Assembly: GCF_012935325.2 (NCBI RefSeq)
Contig: NZ_JABBYG020000004.1
Span: 248,001-312,000 of the forward strand
Direction of reading: 5' to 3'
DNA: 64,000 bases
Origin: Paenibacillus sp. PL91
GTDB taxonomy: Bacteria; Bacillota; Bacilli; Paenibacillales; Paenibacillaceae
How positions within the stretch are numbered: position 1 is the first letter of the stretch; every line of letters starts with the position of its first letter. Positions 53,632 to 63,776 of the stretch are shown piece by piece. A model generated the notes under the pieces. That model did not search any database, was not told where the DNA came from, and saw only the letters and a program-made list of their open reading frames with translations. A program made the translations under genes and the position numbers.

Positions 53632-54603
53632 ATGTACCAAGACCAAGCATTAGATTTGGAAAAACAATTTACAGCCGCGCTTAAATCTATCGCTCGCCGT
53701 TCAGATTTAAAATCATATGTGGAACAGACACCACAGCTGAATCGAATTCTGCGACATGCGGCCGCGAGGTTTGTGACGGGCGAAGCTCGTCAAGATGGAC
53801 TGGATGCAGGACAGAAGCTTATCGCAAAAGGGTATGCGATATCACTTGAGTACATCGGTGAAAATACGACAGATGCCTCTGAATGTGAGGCAGCAGTCAA
53901 AGAGATGATGACTCTGATCGATGATTTTGGGCAAAAGGGGACCCCAGCTCGAGTATCATTCGATCTATCGCATATCGGGCTTTCGCTGGACACCGAGCTT
54001 GCTTTTTCGAATCTGATGAAGCTAGCGGAGCAAGCACAGAGAGCGGGCGTAGAACTATTCATTAGTATGGAAGAGTCATCCAAGACAGGGCAGATACTCT
54101 CTGTCTATAAGCGGGCAGCTTCCATATATCCGAATGTCGGCATTACTTTACAGGCTCAGTTGAAACGAACGCCGCAGGATTTGGCAATGCTTGCCTCACC
54201 ATGTCGTGTACGTATCGTCAAAGGCGCTTATCAAGAATCGGATGACCGCTCGATTCCTCGTTCTCCAGCACTTAATGAACGTTATGTTGAGCTGGTTGAA
54301 AGCTCGATTCGCCAAGGACACTTCGTGTCGATCGCTACCCATGACGAGCAGATCATTAAAACATTGCTCGATCAGGGGTTAACGGGCTCCAATATAGAGT
54401 TCGAGATGCTGTATGGAATTCGCCCGGATTTGAGCAGCAGGCTGAAAGCAGCCGGACATCCGGTAAGGATTTATTTGACTTATGGACAGGAATGGTATTT
54501 GTACCTATGCCATCGAATAGCAGAGTACCCGCCGAATCTTTTCCAAGCGGTAATAGATTTGGTGAGCAATGAGGAAATTGAGCCTGTGCAATCGTATAAC
54601 TGA
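53632..54603 (+). CDS. Proline dehydrogenase (FAD-dependent)
   Basis: A 323-residue monofunctional proline dehydrogenase of the PutB/FadM type, oxidising L-proline to pyrroline-5-carboxylate with electrons passed to the respiratory chain. It is a beta/alpha barrel with family segments SLEYIGENTTD, LFISMEESSKT, RIVKGAYQES and the late SNIEFEMLYGIRPDL. AAGGAG precedes ATG 53632. A strong terminator follows at once. The usual partner, pyrroline-5-carboxylate dehydrogenase, is not next to it. Confidence 0.9.
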   Translation: MYQDQALDLEKQFTAALKSIARRSDLKSYVEQTPQLNRILRHAAARFVTGEARQDGLDAGQKLIAKGYAISLEYIGENTTDASECEAAVKEMMTLIDDFGQKGTPARVSFDLSHIGLSLDTELAFSNLMKLAEQAQRAGVELFISMEESSKTGQILSVYKRAASIYPNVGITLQAQLKRTPQDLAMLASPCRVRIVKGAYQESDDRSIPRSPALNERYVELVESSIRQGHFVSIATHDEQIIKTLLDQGLTGSNIEFEMLYGIRPDLSSRLKAAGHPVRIYLTYGQEWYLYLCHRIAEYPPNLFQAVIDLVSNEEIEPVQSYN

Positions 54604-54606
54604 AGA

Positions 54607-54637
54607 AAGTCCACGATAGCTCGTGGACTTTTTTTTA
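54607..54637 (+). terminator. Strong terminator after proline dehydrogenase
   Basis: AAGTCCACGA (54607-54616) pairs with TCGTGGACTT (54621-54630) around TAGC, followed by T residues to 54637. Confidence 0.92.
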
Positions 54638-54915
54638 TTGGATGCGCCTCTTAAGAGTTTACTTATTAATCAACGGGTATCTCCATTATTTCATGATATG
54701 TTTTCATGTAGTGCAACCCTTCAATTACCCCCTCTTTGCTTTTTTCACCAAACGTACGACATTCATGCCTTCACCTCTTTCCCTAATAAGAGTCATAACC
54801 GCGTTAAAAAGTTCATTTTATTAAAAAATAATAAATTACAGATCAGGCATCGTTTATATTCCGTTTAAAAAAGTGCATTAGGATGACTATATCATCTGAT
54901 ATTGGAGGAATTGCA
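54638..54915. other. AT-rich intergenic stretch, no gene seen
   Basis: About 280 bases, clearly richer in A and T than the flanking genes. Short open frames have no ribosome site and unlikely composition. It presumably carries the exporter promoter, which I cannot fix. Confidence 0.4.
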
Positions 54916-55947
54916 ATGGAATATGTTCCTAAAAAGAAAAAAGAGGCTGACAATGGCGATTGGGCTATCGAAGCGCGCGGACTCGTTAAAGCTTTTGGCA
55001 GCTTTCGCGCGGTGGATGGCGTAGATTTAAACGTTCGCGCAGGCTCGATCTACGGTGTGCTTGGTCCAAATGGAGCGGGTAAGACGACTACGATTAGAAT
55101 GCTGGCGACCTTGCTAAGGCCAGACGAGGGCTCAGCGCGAATCTTTGGGCATGATGTGGTAAAGGAGTCGCAGATTGTCCGTCAATTGATCGGAGTGACC
55201 GGTCAGTACGCTTCGGTAGACGAGTCGCTTAGCGCTACCGAGAACCTGATCATTTTCTCACGGCTGCTAGGTCTGGGGCGAGCAGAGGCGCGGAAAAAGG
55301 CAGGGGAGCTGCTTGAGGAATTTGGTTTGACGGAAGCGGCAAAGCGGCCGCTCAAAAATTTCTCCGGCGGCATGCGCCGCAGGCTCGATCTCGCAGCGAG
55401 CCTTATTGCACAGCCGCCGCTCCTCTTCCTGGATGAACCAACAACCGGGCTGGACCCGCGAACGCGTGCGCAGATGTGGGATACGATCCGCCGGCTGGTG
55501 AAGACGGGGTCAACGGTACTGCTAACGACGCAGTATCTCGAAGAGGCAGACCAGCTGGCAGACCGGATCGCGGTTATCGATCATGGGCGAGTCGTCGCCG
55601 AGGGCACTTTGGATGAGCTGAAAGCGTCTGTCGGTTCCTCGTCGCTGCATTTGAGAGTCCAAAATCCTCAGGATATCGAGGCAGCCCGTAAGACGGTTGA
55701 ACAGGTGCTTCGTATTCAGGTAAATGTGTCGTACGAAGACGGAAAGTTGACTGCGCCGATAGCGAACGTCGACCATGTCACAGACCTGCTTAACGCCCTC
55801 CGTGAAGCGGGGATTCACTTGGCCGAGATGAGTGTGCAGAAGCCGACCCTCGATGAGGTGTTTCTCAACATTACAGGCACTGGTATGAAGGAGGACGCGG
55901 TACCGGCGTCCGTCGAATCGAATCAGAAAGAGGAGGCTAGAGTATGA
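54916..55947 (+). CDS. ABC exporter ATPase, DrrA/daunorubicin-resistance type
   Basis: A 343-residue ATPase with Walker A GPNGAGKTTT, signature FSGGMRRRLD, Walker B LLFLDEPTTGLD and the DrrA-type C-terminal extension ending in EVFLNITGTG. ATG 54916 lies seven bases after GGAGG; ATG 54883 is upstream but without a site. The stop overlaps the permease start (ATGA). It exports a hydrophobic compound or lipid; natural cargo unknown. Confidence 0.92.
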   Translation: MEYVPKKKKEADNGDWAIEARGLVKAFGSFRAVDGVDLNVRAGSIYGVLGPNGAGKTTTIRMLATLLRPDEGSARIFGHDVVKESQIVRQLIGVTGQYASVDESLSATENLIIFSRLLGLGRAEARKKAGELLEEFGLTEAAKRPLKNFSGGMRRRLDLAASLIAQPPLLFLDEPTTGLDPRTRAQMWDTIRRLVKTGSTVLLTTQYLEEADQLADRIAVIDHGRVVAEGTLDELKASVGSSSLHLRVQNPQDIEAARKTVEQVLRIQVNVSYEDGKLTAPIANVDHVTDLLNALREAGIHLAEMSVQKPTLDEVFLNITGTGMKEDAVPASVESNQKEEARV

Positions 55948-56759
55948 GCAGTCGTACAGTGAAGTCGGTTGCTGGCCGTGAGCTGAAAAACTACACAAGC
56001 TTCGGCCAGACGTTACGAAACTCGTTGACAATGGCTTATCGGGGACTGCTGAAAATTCGTCGTACGCCGGAGCAGCTGTTCGACGTAACGCTTCAGCCGA
56101 TCATTTTTACTTTAATGTTTACCTACATCTTTGGCGGGGCTATCTCTGGCGACGTGGTGAGCTATTTGCCTGTCATCATTCCAGGCATTCTCGTGCAGAC
56201 AGTGATCACAACCTCAATCGTCACCGGCGTCCAATTGCGCGAGGACATGGATAAAGGCGTGTTTGACCGGTTCAAGTCACTGCCTATCGCGCGAATAGCT
56301 CCGCTCGCGGGAGCTTTGCTTGCAGACACCGTCCGATATACCATTGCGACTGTTCTTACCTTTACGATGGGATATATAATGGGCTACCGGCCCGACGGAG
56401 GTCTCGGCAGCGTCGCCATTGCTGCCATTCTTGTCATTATCTGCTCCTGGTCGATTAGCTGGATCTTTGCCTTCTTCGGCGTCATTGCGCGTACGGCTTC
56501 AAGCGTACAAGGCATCTCGATGATTGTGCTGTTCCCGCTTACGTTTCTGTCCAACGCCTTCGTGCCGGTTGATACGATGCCGGGCTGGTTGCAATGGTTC
56601 GTTAACGTCAATCCGATCTCGCACCTCGTCACTGCCGTTCGAGAACTCGCCAACACGGGAACCATTGGCTCGGATCTTGGTATTTCTCTCATCGGAGCTG
56701 CTGTCATTGTGGCGATCTTTGCACCTATCACGGTGCGTGCGTATATGCGCCGGACCTAG
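55944..56759 (+). CDS. ABC-2 exporter permease, DrrB type
   Basis: A 271-residue permease with about six membrane segments and the ABC-2 C-terminal signature PLTFLSNAFVPVDTMPGWLQW with NPISHLVTAVREL. It is coupled to the ATPase gene by a four-base overlap. Confidence 0.92.
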   Translation: MSSRTVKSVAGRELKNYTSFGQTLRNSLTMAYRGLLKIRRTPEQLFDVTLQPIIFTLMFTYIFGGAISGDVVSYLPVIIPGILVQTVITTSIVTGVQLREDMDKGVFDRFKSLPIARIAPLAGALLADTVRYTIATVLTFTMGYIMGYRPDGGLGSVAIAAILVIICSWSISWIFAFFGVIARTASSVQGISMIVLFPLTFLSNAFVPVDTMPGWLQWFVNVNPISHLVTAVRELANTGTIGSDLGISLIGAAVIVAIFAPITVRAYMRRT

Positions 56760-56784
56760 TGAAACGAACGATTTTTAGCGATCT

Positions 56785-57648
56785 TCAGCTTTCCGAATGC
56801 CTGTAGCGATTTGGGCTTAAACCTACATGCTTTTTGAACAGATTGCAGAAGTAGGAGCTGTTCGTCAGACCGATCGCTTGTCCCACTTCCTGAATAGATA
56901 GGTCACTCATCTTAAGAAGCCAGCAGGCTTGGCGGATGCGGCGGGCGGTTAAATATTCGGTAATGCTCGTGCCTGCTTTTAGCCGGAAGGCTGCCGATAC
57001 GTGATTGGGAGTTAAATGGATATCATCGGCAAGCCGTTTCAGATCAAACTCATCCTTATAATGCTGCTCAACCCAGCTCATCACCCGCTCAGCTATGGAG
57101 GAACTCCGTATCTGAAGCGGGTCTTTGCGCTGCTTTGGAGCTTCGAATGGCTTTAGCTGATGCAGCAGCGAAACGAGGAACAGCATTTCCTCCTCCAGTT
57201 GAAGCTCCGGCTGCGTATTCGCCATGCGCTCGCGACAGCTCTCGAACATGCTGCGGAAAGCTTCTTGCGGCAAGCCTTCAAATACTTGCGCTTGCTCTAG
57301 AGGTTCCTTCCATAGACGGTTGAAAAACGAACGCAATGAGGCAAAAGGAGCGAGATACTCATCAAGCTTGGAAGGCTCGAAGACGAATAATGATCGGATA
57401 TAGCGGGATTCCGGCGCGAGCTTCAATTGAATGCGATGCAGCTGGAAGGGACGGAAGAAAAAGAGAAAGCCCGGGGCCAGCTTGACGATCTGCTGATTGA
57501 CGATAACTTGGCTGTTCCCCTCATGTACATATAACAGCTCCATCCCTTGATGGGCATGGTAGACTTCAACGAATTCATCGGTTCGATCCTTGAGAAAAGA
57601 GAGCTGGACAGGGTGGCTGTACAAATTCATATAATTTAAAATTCTCAT
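56785..57648 (-). CDS. AraC-family transcriptional regulator
   Basis: A 287-residue regulator. The cupin sensor has VEVYHAHQGMELLYVHEGN and RPFQLHRIQ, and the C-terminal double helix-turn-helix (about 190-285) has IHLTPNHVSAAFRLKAGTS and IGLTNSSYFCNLFKKHVGLSPNRYR. It is convergent with the exporter and divergent from the GH88 gene. The shared 57649-57835 interval should hold its binding site, and the polysaccharide operon at 57836 is the probable target. Confidence 0.9.
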   Translation of the reverse strand: MRILNYMNLYSHPVQLSFLKDRTDEFVEVYHAHQGMELLYVHEGNSQVIVNQQIVKLAPGFLFFFRPFQLHRIQLKLAPESRYIRSLFVFEPSKLDEYLAPFASLRSFFNRLWKEPLEQAQVFEGLPQEAFRSMFESCRERMANTQPELQLEEEMLFLVSLLHQLKPFEAPKQRKDPLQIRSSSIAERVMSWVEQHYKDEFDLKRLADDIHLTPNHVSAAFRLKAGTSITEYLTARRIRQACWLLKMSDLSIQEVGQAIGLTNSSYFCNLFKKHVGLSPNRYRHSES

Positions 57649-57835
57649 CTAAAACGCTCCCGTATTAAACCGTAATATAGCAACATTTTATCATAAGAGC
57701 GCAAAACTAGGGTTGATCATTTTTTGCTACTATTGAAGATAGAAGTTGCAGCAATGGTTTTTAAAAAATTCGGGAATTGTTTAAAAAAATGTTTCTGACT
57801 TACTAATAAATCGAAAAATGCGAGGAGATGAAAGG

Positions 57836-58981
57836 ATGGTAACTATGTTATCGCAGAACGGCAGGATACAACGGGAGGAGCTTCAAGCGCTTTGGGAATC
57901 GCTGCAGCAAAAGGTTGATCGGATGATCGGGCAGATGGGGGACAAGTCGCCGCATGTGGCGGCTCAAGAGACTGGCATCTATGACGATATGCGTCTCGAT
58001 TGGTGGACGGCGGGATTTTGGCCGGGCATGCTTTGGATCATGCATGACATGACTGGAAAGGAACATTACAAGGAAGCGGCATGGGAGTGGGACAGCAGAT
58101 TTGAACGCAGAATGATAGAAGACCACAACTTCCACCATGACGTCGGATTTCAGTTTCTGCCATCGGCGATTATGAAATACAAGGTTACCGGCGATCAAGA
58201 CGGCAAACGGCGCGGCTTGGCCGCAGCGAATTTTTTGGCTGGCCGCTTTAATATGGCAGGGGGCTTCTTGCGCGCATGGAACCAAGACAAGACGGGCTGG
58301 TCGATCATCGACTCGGCGATGAACCTGTCTCTCTTATTCTGGGCGGCCGAGGAGATTGGCGATCCGCGATTCGCCCATATCGGCAAAACGCATGCCGACA
58401 CGATTATTAAACATTTTATCCGTGAGGACGGTTCGGTTAATCATATCGTGAGTTTTGATCCTTCTTCAGGCGAAGCCATAGAATCGCTTGGCGGACAAGG
58501 AGCTGGGCCGAACTCCGCTTGGAGCCGGGGAGCAGCTTGGGCGCTGCACGGCATGGCAAATGTATATCGCTATACGGGCGATAAAACGTATTTATATGCT
58601 TCGCAGCGGGTCGCGCATTATTTTATGGCGATGCTGCCAGCCGACAGCATCCCGCATTGGGACTTCCGCGCAGCAAAGTCGCTAGACGAAGAACCGCGCG
58701 ATACGTCGGCCGCCGCATGCGCAGCCTCGGGGCTAATCGAACTGTCGGAAGCGCTCCCAGAAATACAAGGCCGTCCATATCGCGAAGCGGCTGAGCGTAT
58801 TCTGCTTTCGCTTACTCGGAGCTACGGCACCTGGGACCGTCCTGAACATGAGGCCATATTGCTGAGTGGAACCGGGAACAAGCCTGCCGGCTCCAATGTC
58901 AACGTCTCTCTTATCTATGGAGACTATTACTATATCGAGGCGGTCGCCAAGCTGATGGGCTGGAAGCGCCGTATTTTTTAA
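57836..58981 (+). CDS. GH88 unsaturated glucuronyl hydrolase
   Basis: A 381-residue cytoplasmic (alpha/alpha)6-barrel enzyme of the UGL family. It hydrates the double bond of 4,5-unsaturated uronic acids left by polysaccharide lyases, releasing the uronate as a keto acid. Seen: RLDWWTAGFWPGMLW, GWSIIDSAMNLSLLFWA (catalytic Asp), SAWSRGAAWALHG, DTSAAACAASGL and SLIYGDYYYIEA. ATG 57836 follows GAGGAG by eight bases. The lyase-family gene at 63777 could make its substrate, which supports the call. Confidence 0.9.
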   Translation: MVTMLSQNGRIQREELQALWESLQQKVDRMIGQMGDKSPHVAAQETGIYDDMRLDWWTAGFWPGMLWIMHDMTGKEHYKEAAWEWDSRFERRMIEDHNFHHDVGFQFLPSAIMKYKVTGDQDGKRRGLAAANFLAGRFNMAGGFLRAWNQDKTGWSIIDSAMNLSLLFWAAEEIGDPRFAHIGKTHADTIIKHFIREDGSVNHIVSFDPSSGEAIESLGGQGAGPNSAWSRGAAWALHGMANVYRYTGDKTYLYASQRVAHYFMAMLPADSIPHWDFRAAKSLDEEPRDTSAAACAASGLIELSEALPEIQGRPYREAAERILLSLTRSYGTWDRPEHEAILLSGTGNKPAGSNVNVSLIYGDYYYIEAVAKLMGWKRRIF

Positions 58982-59036
58982 TAAAGCGGATCGTATGTGA
59001 GAATCAAGTTGTAAAGATCAAACCTAGAGGTGAATC

Positions 59037-61424
59037 ATGAAAACAATGAATCTTTCTAAAGGCTGGGAGCATTACCGGGGAGGCCTGGGCGGGGTCTGGG
59101 AGGTATGGCGAGAAGATAAGCTGAAGCAGACGCTGTATCATCTTCCTTGGGAAGTGGTGAGCCTTCCGCATTGCTTTAACGAATACGACGCAGTTGATCC
59201 CGATGTCAAATATTATCAGGGGCAGGGCTGGTACCGTACTAGACTTGATGTTAGCAATCCCTATCCAGAGGGGAGGACGCTGCTGCGCTTTGAAGGCGCA
59301 GGCCAAAAAGCAGCCGTCTACGTCGGCACAGAAGAAGTCGGCAACCATAACGGCGGGTATGATGAATTTAGGATCGACATTACCGAGGCAGTGGAACGCT
59401 CCAAAAGCAAGCCGTATTTTGACGGGCAAGCGCCAATCGCGGTCATGACCGACAACAGCCGCGACCTTCAGACGATTCCGTCGGACATTAGCGATTTCAA
59501 TCTGTATGGAGGCTTGTATCGCGGCGTGCATCTTGAATATGTACCGAATGTATCGCTGGACCGCGTTCATGTGACAGTTAAGGCGGAATCCGGAGACTTT
59601 GCCAAGGTCCAGATACAGGCAAGGCTCTACAATCCGCAGCAAAAGCAGTCGCAGGTTAACCTGACCGGAGTCGTTCGCGATCCTTCGGGAAAAGAGGTCG
59701 AACGTTTCGAGCTTGAAGCTTTGCCATGGGAAGGCATGCAAGCGTGTGCTTCGTTCGAGCTTCGCTTACCTTCCTTATGGAGTCCCGATCTTCCAGCTCT
59801 CTATACTTGCGAGATCAGGCTGGATAGCATACATGGCATGGACGAGGCTGTTGAAAGGTTCGGCGTCCGGTTCTACGAATTTGTAGAGAAAGGACCGTTC
59901 CTGCTGAATGGAAAGAGGCTGCTCATTCGGGGCACGCATCGGCATGACGATCATGCGGGCGTTGCCGCTGCTATGACAGATGAGATGATCCGTACCGAGC
60001 TTGCGCTGATTAAAGATATGGGCGTTAACTTCCTCAGGCTCGGCCATTATCAGCAGTCGAGGCTGGTGCTGGATCTATGTGACGAGCTGGGCATTCTCGT
60101 GTGGGAAGAAATTCCTTGGTGCCGAGGCGGTCTGGGCAATGACGATTACAAGCGCCAGTGCCGCGATATGCTGGGGGCGATGATCGAGCAGCATTACAAT
60201 CATCCGTCGGTTATGATTTGGGGACTCGGCAACGAGAACGATTGGGAAGGCGACTTTGACGATTTCGATCAAGAGCAAATACGTGCATTCATGAAGGAGC
60301 TGCATGACCTTGCCCATGAGCGCGACCCGCAGCGGGTAACGGGCATTAGGCGCTGCGAGTTTTGCAAGGATATCGTTGATGTCTATTCGCCTTCGATTTG
60401 GGCTGGCTGGTACAGAGGCATTTATCCCAAGTATGAGGATTACAGCCGCCACGGCTTCGAGCAAACAAGCCGGTTTATCCATATGGAATGGGGGGCTGAC
60501 GCAATGGCGGGCAGGCATGTCGAGCACCCCTATACCGGATTCCAAAATATTACGGCGCAGGCGACTGCAGAGGAGCGCGATGGCGACTTCCTGATGTCCG
60601 GCGGAGATCCGCGCGTATCGGCAGACGGTGACTGGTCCGAAACTTACTTTTGCGATTTAATCGATTGGCATTTGAAAACGCAGGAGAAGATGGAATGGCT
60701 GACAGGAACGGCGCAATGGGTATTCAAAGATTTCTCAACACCGCTCAGGCCGGATAACCCTGTACCGTATGTCAACCAAAAAGGTGTAGTTGAGCGTGAT
60801 TTGACGAAGAAAGAAGCGTACTATGTTTTTCAATCCTACTGGAGCGACAAGCCTATGGCGCGTATTTACGGGCATTCGTGGTTAACCAGATGGGGAGGGC
60901 TTGGCGAGAAAAAGAAGGTGCGTATTTACTCCAATTGCCAAACAGCAGAGCTATTTGTAAATGGCGAGAGCTGCGGCAGAAGAAATCGTGATTCTCAAAG
61001 CTTTCCTTGCGCGGGCTTAAGCTGGGAAATAGCGTTCCAAAAAGGCGTCAATACACTGCGAGTCATAGCGGAAAAAGACGGCGTTACGGTCTCGGATGAA
61101 TTGCAATTCGATTACGTAACGGAGCTGTGGTCGGAGACGTCTAATTTGCGGATGACTGCAAAGAAGATTTCGCAAGGAACAGCACTTTTGGAGATCGAAG
61201 CTCTCGACAGAAAGAATAGGTTTTGTCCAGATGCTGCGAATTTCATCCGGTTCTCACTGGCTGGTGGAGGCAGGCTGATCGATAATCTTGGGACTGCCCG
61301 CGGGAGCAGGTATGTTCAGCTGGCGAATGGAAGGGCTTCGATTCAGGTGGAATATCCGGAAGGCGGCCTTACGACTGTATGTGCGATATCGGAAGGATTA
61401 AAGGGCGCGGGCCTTGTATTGTAA
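59037..61424 (+). CDS. Glycoside hydrolase family 2 enzyme
   Basis: A 795-residue cytoplasmic GH2 enzyme with a sugar-binding sandwich (YYQGQGWYRTRLDV), an Ig-like middle, and a TIM barrel with RGTHRHDDHA, acid/base E400 in GLGNENDWEG and nucleophile E484 in FIHMEWGADA. A C-terminal sandwich domain follows. It is a beta-galactosidase, glucuronidase or mannosidase-type exo-enzyme; specificity is open. GAGGTG lies just before ATG 59037. It is the second gene of the GH88 operon. Confidence 0.88.
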   Translation: MKTMNLSKGWEHYRGGLGGVWEVWREDKLKQTLYHLPWEVVSLPHCFNEYDAVDPDVKYYQGQGWYRTRLDVSNPYPEGRTLLRFEGAGQKAAVYVGTEEVGNHNGGYDEFRIDITEAVERSKSKPYFDGQAPIAVMTDNSRDLQTIPSDISDFNLYGGLYRGVHLEYVPNVSLDRVHVTVKAESGDFAKVQIQARLYNPQQKQSQVNLTGVVRDPSGKEVERFELEALPWEGMQACASFELRLPSLWSPDLPALYTCEIRLDSIHGMDEAVERFGVRFYEFVEKGPFLLNGKRLLIRGTHRHDDHAGVAAAMTDEMIRTELALIKDMGVNFLRLGHYQQSRLVLDLCDELGILVWEEIPWCRGGLGNDDYKRQCRDMLGAMIEQHYNHPSVMIWGLGNENDWEGDFDDFDQEQIRAFMKELHDLAHERDPQRVTGIRRCEFCKDIVDVYSPSIWAGWYRGIYPKYEDYSRHGFEQTSRFIHMEWGADAMAGRHVEHPYTGFQNITAQATAEERDGDFLMSGGDPRVSADGDWSETYFCDLIDWHLKTQEKMEWLTGTAQWVFKDFSTPLRPDNPVPYVNQKGVVERDLTKKEAYYVFQSYWSDKPMARIYGHSWLTRWGGLGEKKKVRIYSNCQTAELFVNGESCGRRNRDSQSFPCAGLSWEIAFQKGVNTLRVIAEKDGVTVSDELQFDYVTELWSETSNLRMTAKKISQGTALLEIEALDRKNRFCPDAANFIRFSLAGGGRLIDNLGTARGSRYVQLANGRASIQVEYPEGGLTTVCAISEGLKGAGLVL

Positions 61425-61469
61425 GAAGTCCGGCAAGCGTCGCCCGAACGTAGAAAAGGAGTGGAATAA

Positions 61470-63749
61470 ATGATCGATACGAGGCTGGATTGGTCATCCT
61501 TCTTAGGCAGGCATGACCTGACTTGGTCAGTAAAGCCTGTTTCCTGGGATCAAGGCGCCTTTATCGGCAACGGCTGGCTTGGCGCTATGGTTTACGGCGA
61601 GGAACATCGCTTGAAGCGGAACGTTCTGCGATTTGTGCTAGGGCGTACAGATGTGACAGCAAGACGTCCGGAGGGAGGGTTTTCTCCCCGCGTGCCGATT
61701 GGCGAGTTGCATTTGGAGCTGGCAGGCTGGATATATCAGCCAACCAGTATGCGACTGCATTTATGGGATGCGGAGCTCAAGGCGGAAATAACGACGACCG
61801 CTGGAACGGTCAAGCTAAGAGCCATCGCGCATAGCCGAGAAATGGTCATGGCGGTGGAGCTGGAAACGTCGGCAGGTGAAGACAGCGCAGCTTTCCGGTG
61901 GTATCCCTATTCGGAGGTTGATCCGATTCTGCAAAATGCGGACGGCCGCAATCTGAATCAATATATTCCCGAAGAGGAAGTGACAAGGTCAGATAGAAAC
62001 GGCATCGAGATCGGCCTGGCCGCGTTCAAGCCTGAAGGAACAGGCGGCTGCGCGACAGCCTGGACCGAGAAAGAGTCGGAGGGAGCTTCCGAGGGATTTG
62101 ATAGACGGCGCATCCTTTATTTGTCGGTCATGAACGGAGCGGATGAATCCTCGGCGGATCAAGCATCGGAAGCGGTAAGCCGGGCATGTGGACAGCCATG
62201 GGATGCGTGGGTTGAACAGCACCGCAGCTGGTGGCATGCGTATTACCCGCAAAGCTTCCTCTCGATTCCGGACACGCAGCTGGAAGGATTCTACTGGATA
62301 CAAATGTATAAGCTCGCATCGGCTACACGGTCAGACGGCATGATTATAGACAATCAGGGACCTTGGCTTACTTCATCGCCTTGGCCAGGCGTTTGGTTCA
62401 ACATGAACGTGCAGATGTCATACTCTCCCGTCTATGCCTCTAATCGGCTGGAGCTTGGCTTGTCATTGGTCAAGGCGATCCGAGGGCAGTTTGATCAATT
62501 GGTCATGAACGTCCCCGAGGAGTATCGACAGGATTCGGCGGGTCTCGGACGGAGCTGCAGCTACGATCTGGTCTGCCCCGTCGATGACGAGAAGGGGAAC
62601 CTGCTGTGGATATGCCATAATCTGTGGCGACAATACCGTTATTCCATGGATTCGGATTTGTTGAAGGATCTGTTGTTTCCGCTGCTGCGGAGGGCTGTAC
62701 GCTTCCATATGCGATTGCTGACGGAAGGAGACGACGGCCTGCTGCATCTGCCGCCGACGATTTCACCGGAATACGGTTCATTCCTGCAGTTGACGGTGCC
62801 GGATGCCCATTATGATCTCGCACTGCTCGAATGGGGAATCCGCGTGCTGCTGCGCGTCAGCGAACCGTCAGAGCATGACGGAATTGCAACGGCAACGGAG
62901 CTCGATGCTGAGCGGCAGGAGTGGACGGAAACGCTTGAGCGTCTTGCTCCTCTTCCCGTTGACGAGACCGGTTATATGATCGGTCGTGGACAGCCTCTAG
63001 CGTTCGGGCATCGGCATTTCAGCCATATGATGGCCGCTTTTCCATTGCATACTGCGAATATGGAGTCGAAGGAAGAGAGGGCGCTAATACAACGCTCGCT
63101 TCGACACTGGTTTTCGAGGGAAGGAGATTTGCGCGGCTTTACGTTCACGGGAGCGTCTTCCATTGCAGCGACAATCGGTCTTGGCGACGAAGCGCATGCT
63201 TACCTGAAGTCGCTGCTCCATATATTGAAACCAAATACGATGTACAAGGAGGCCGGTCCGGTTATCGAGTCGCCGCTCGCGGGTGCGGAAGCCCTACATG
63301 ATATGCTGCTGCAGAGCTGGGGCGAATGGATTCGCGTGTTTCCCGCGCTGCCGGGCGCTTGGAAGGAAGCAGCCTTCCATGACCTGCGTGCGGAGGGGGC
63401 TTTCCTTGTCAGTGCAGTACGCTCGCGAGGAAAGACGTCGTGGATTCGCGTCAAAAGCTTGGCTGGCATGTCTTGTCGTCTAATAACTGATATGACTGAC
63501 AGCGTAAGTGTAACGGCAGGCGGTGGAGCGAAGGCGATTCCGCTAGGGGACGGGCGATTTGAATTGGTGCTGGCTGAAGGAGAGGAGATTGTACTGTATG
63601 AAGTGGATGCCGCAGGCAATCCGGCTTTGGAAAACGGAGACCGTTTGCCGCAGGTTCGCCCTGTAGCGGCAGAGCCGCATTTATGCGGGTACTTCGGAGG
63701 CTTCAAGCCATGGAGGCTGTACGGAATTCCAATCTGGACTGCCGATTAA
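61470..63749 (+). CDS. GH95-like alpha-L-fucosidase/galactosidase family protein
   Basis: A 759-residue cytoplasmic protein. The N-terminal beta region has AFIGNGWLGAMVYG, followed by an (alpha/alpha)6 barrel with WFNMNVQMSYSPVYASNRLELG, LHLPPTISPEYG and LLQSWGEWIRVFPALP, then a C-terminal sandwich. This order matches GH95 (1,2-alpha-L-fucosidases and alpha-L-galactosidases), but several GH95 consensus residues differ, so the specificity is uncertain. AAAGGAG precedes ATG 61470. It is the third gene of the operon and probably removes a side-chain deoxy-sugar. Confidence 0.78.
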   Translation: MIDTRLDWSSFLGRHDLTWSVKPVSWDQGAFIGNGWLGAMVYGEEHRLKRNVLRFVLGRTDVTARRPEGGFSPRVPIGELHLELAGWIYQPTSMRLHLWDAELKAEITTTAGTVKLRAIAHSREMVMAVELETSAGEDSAAFRWYPYSEVDPILQNADGRNLNQYIPEEEVTRSDRNGIEIGLAAFKPEGTGGCATAWTEKESEGASEGFDRRRILYLSVMNGADESSADQASEAVSRACGQPWDAWVEQHRSWWHAYYPQSFLSIPDTQLEGFYWIQMYKLASATRSDGMIIDNQGPWLTSSPWPGVWFNMNVQMSYSPVYASNRLELGLSLVKAIRGQFDQLVMNVPEEYRQDSAGLGRSCSYDLVCPVDDEKGNLLWICHNLWRQYRYSMDSDLLKDLLFPLLRRAVRFHMRLLTEGDDGLLHLPPTISPEYGSFLQLTVPDAHYDLALLEWGIRVLLRVSEPSEHDGIATATELDAERQEWTETLERLAPLPVDETGYMIGRGQPLAFGHRHFSHMMAAFPLHTANMESKEERALIQRSLRHWFSREGDLRGFTFTGASSIAATIGLGDEAHAYLKSLLHILKPNTMYKEAGPVIESPLAGAEALHDMLLQSWGEWIRVFPALPGAWKEAAFHDLRAEGAFLVSAVRSRGKTSWIRVKSLAGMSCRLITDMTDSVSVTAGGGAKAIPLGDGRFELVLAEGEEIVLYEVDAAGNPALENGDRLPQVRPVAAEPHLCGYFGGFKPWRLYGIPIWTAD

Positions 63750-63776
63750 ATGTCTTTTGAAAGGAGTTTCTGCCCA

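Noticed and set aside
53632..56759. Proline dehydrogenase and exporter as part of the polysaccharide loci
   Set aside because: Strong terminators separate them and their functions are unrelated; adjacency alone is not evidence.
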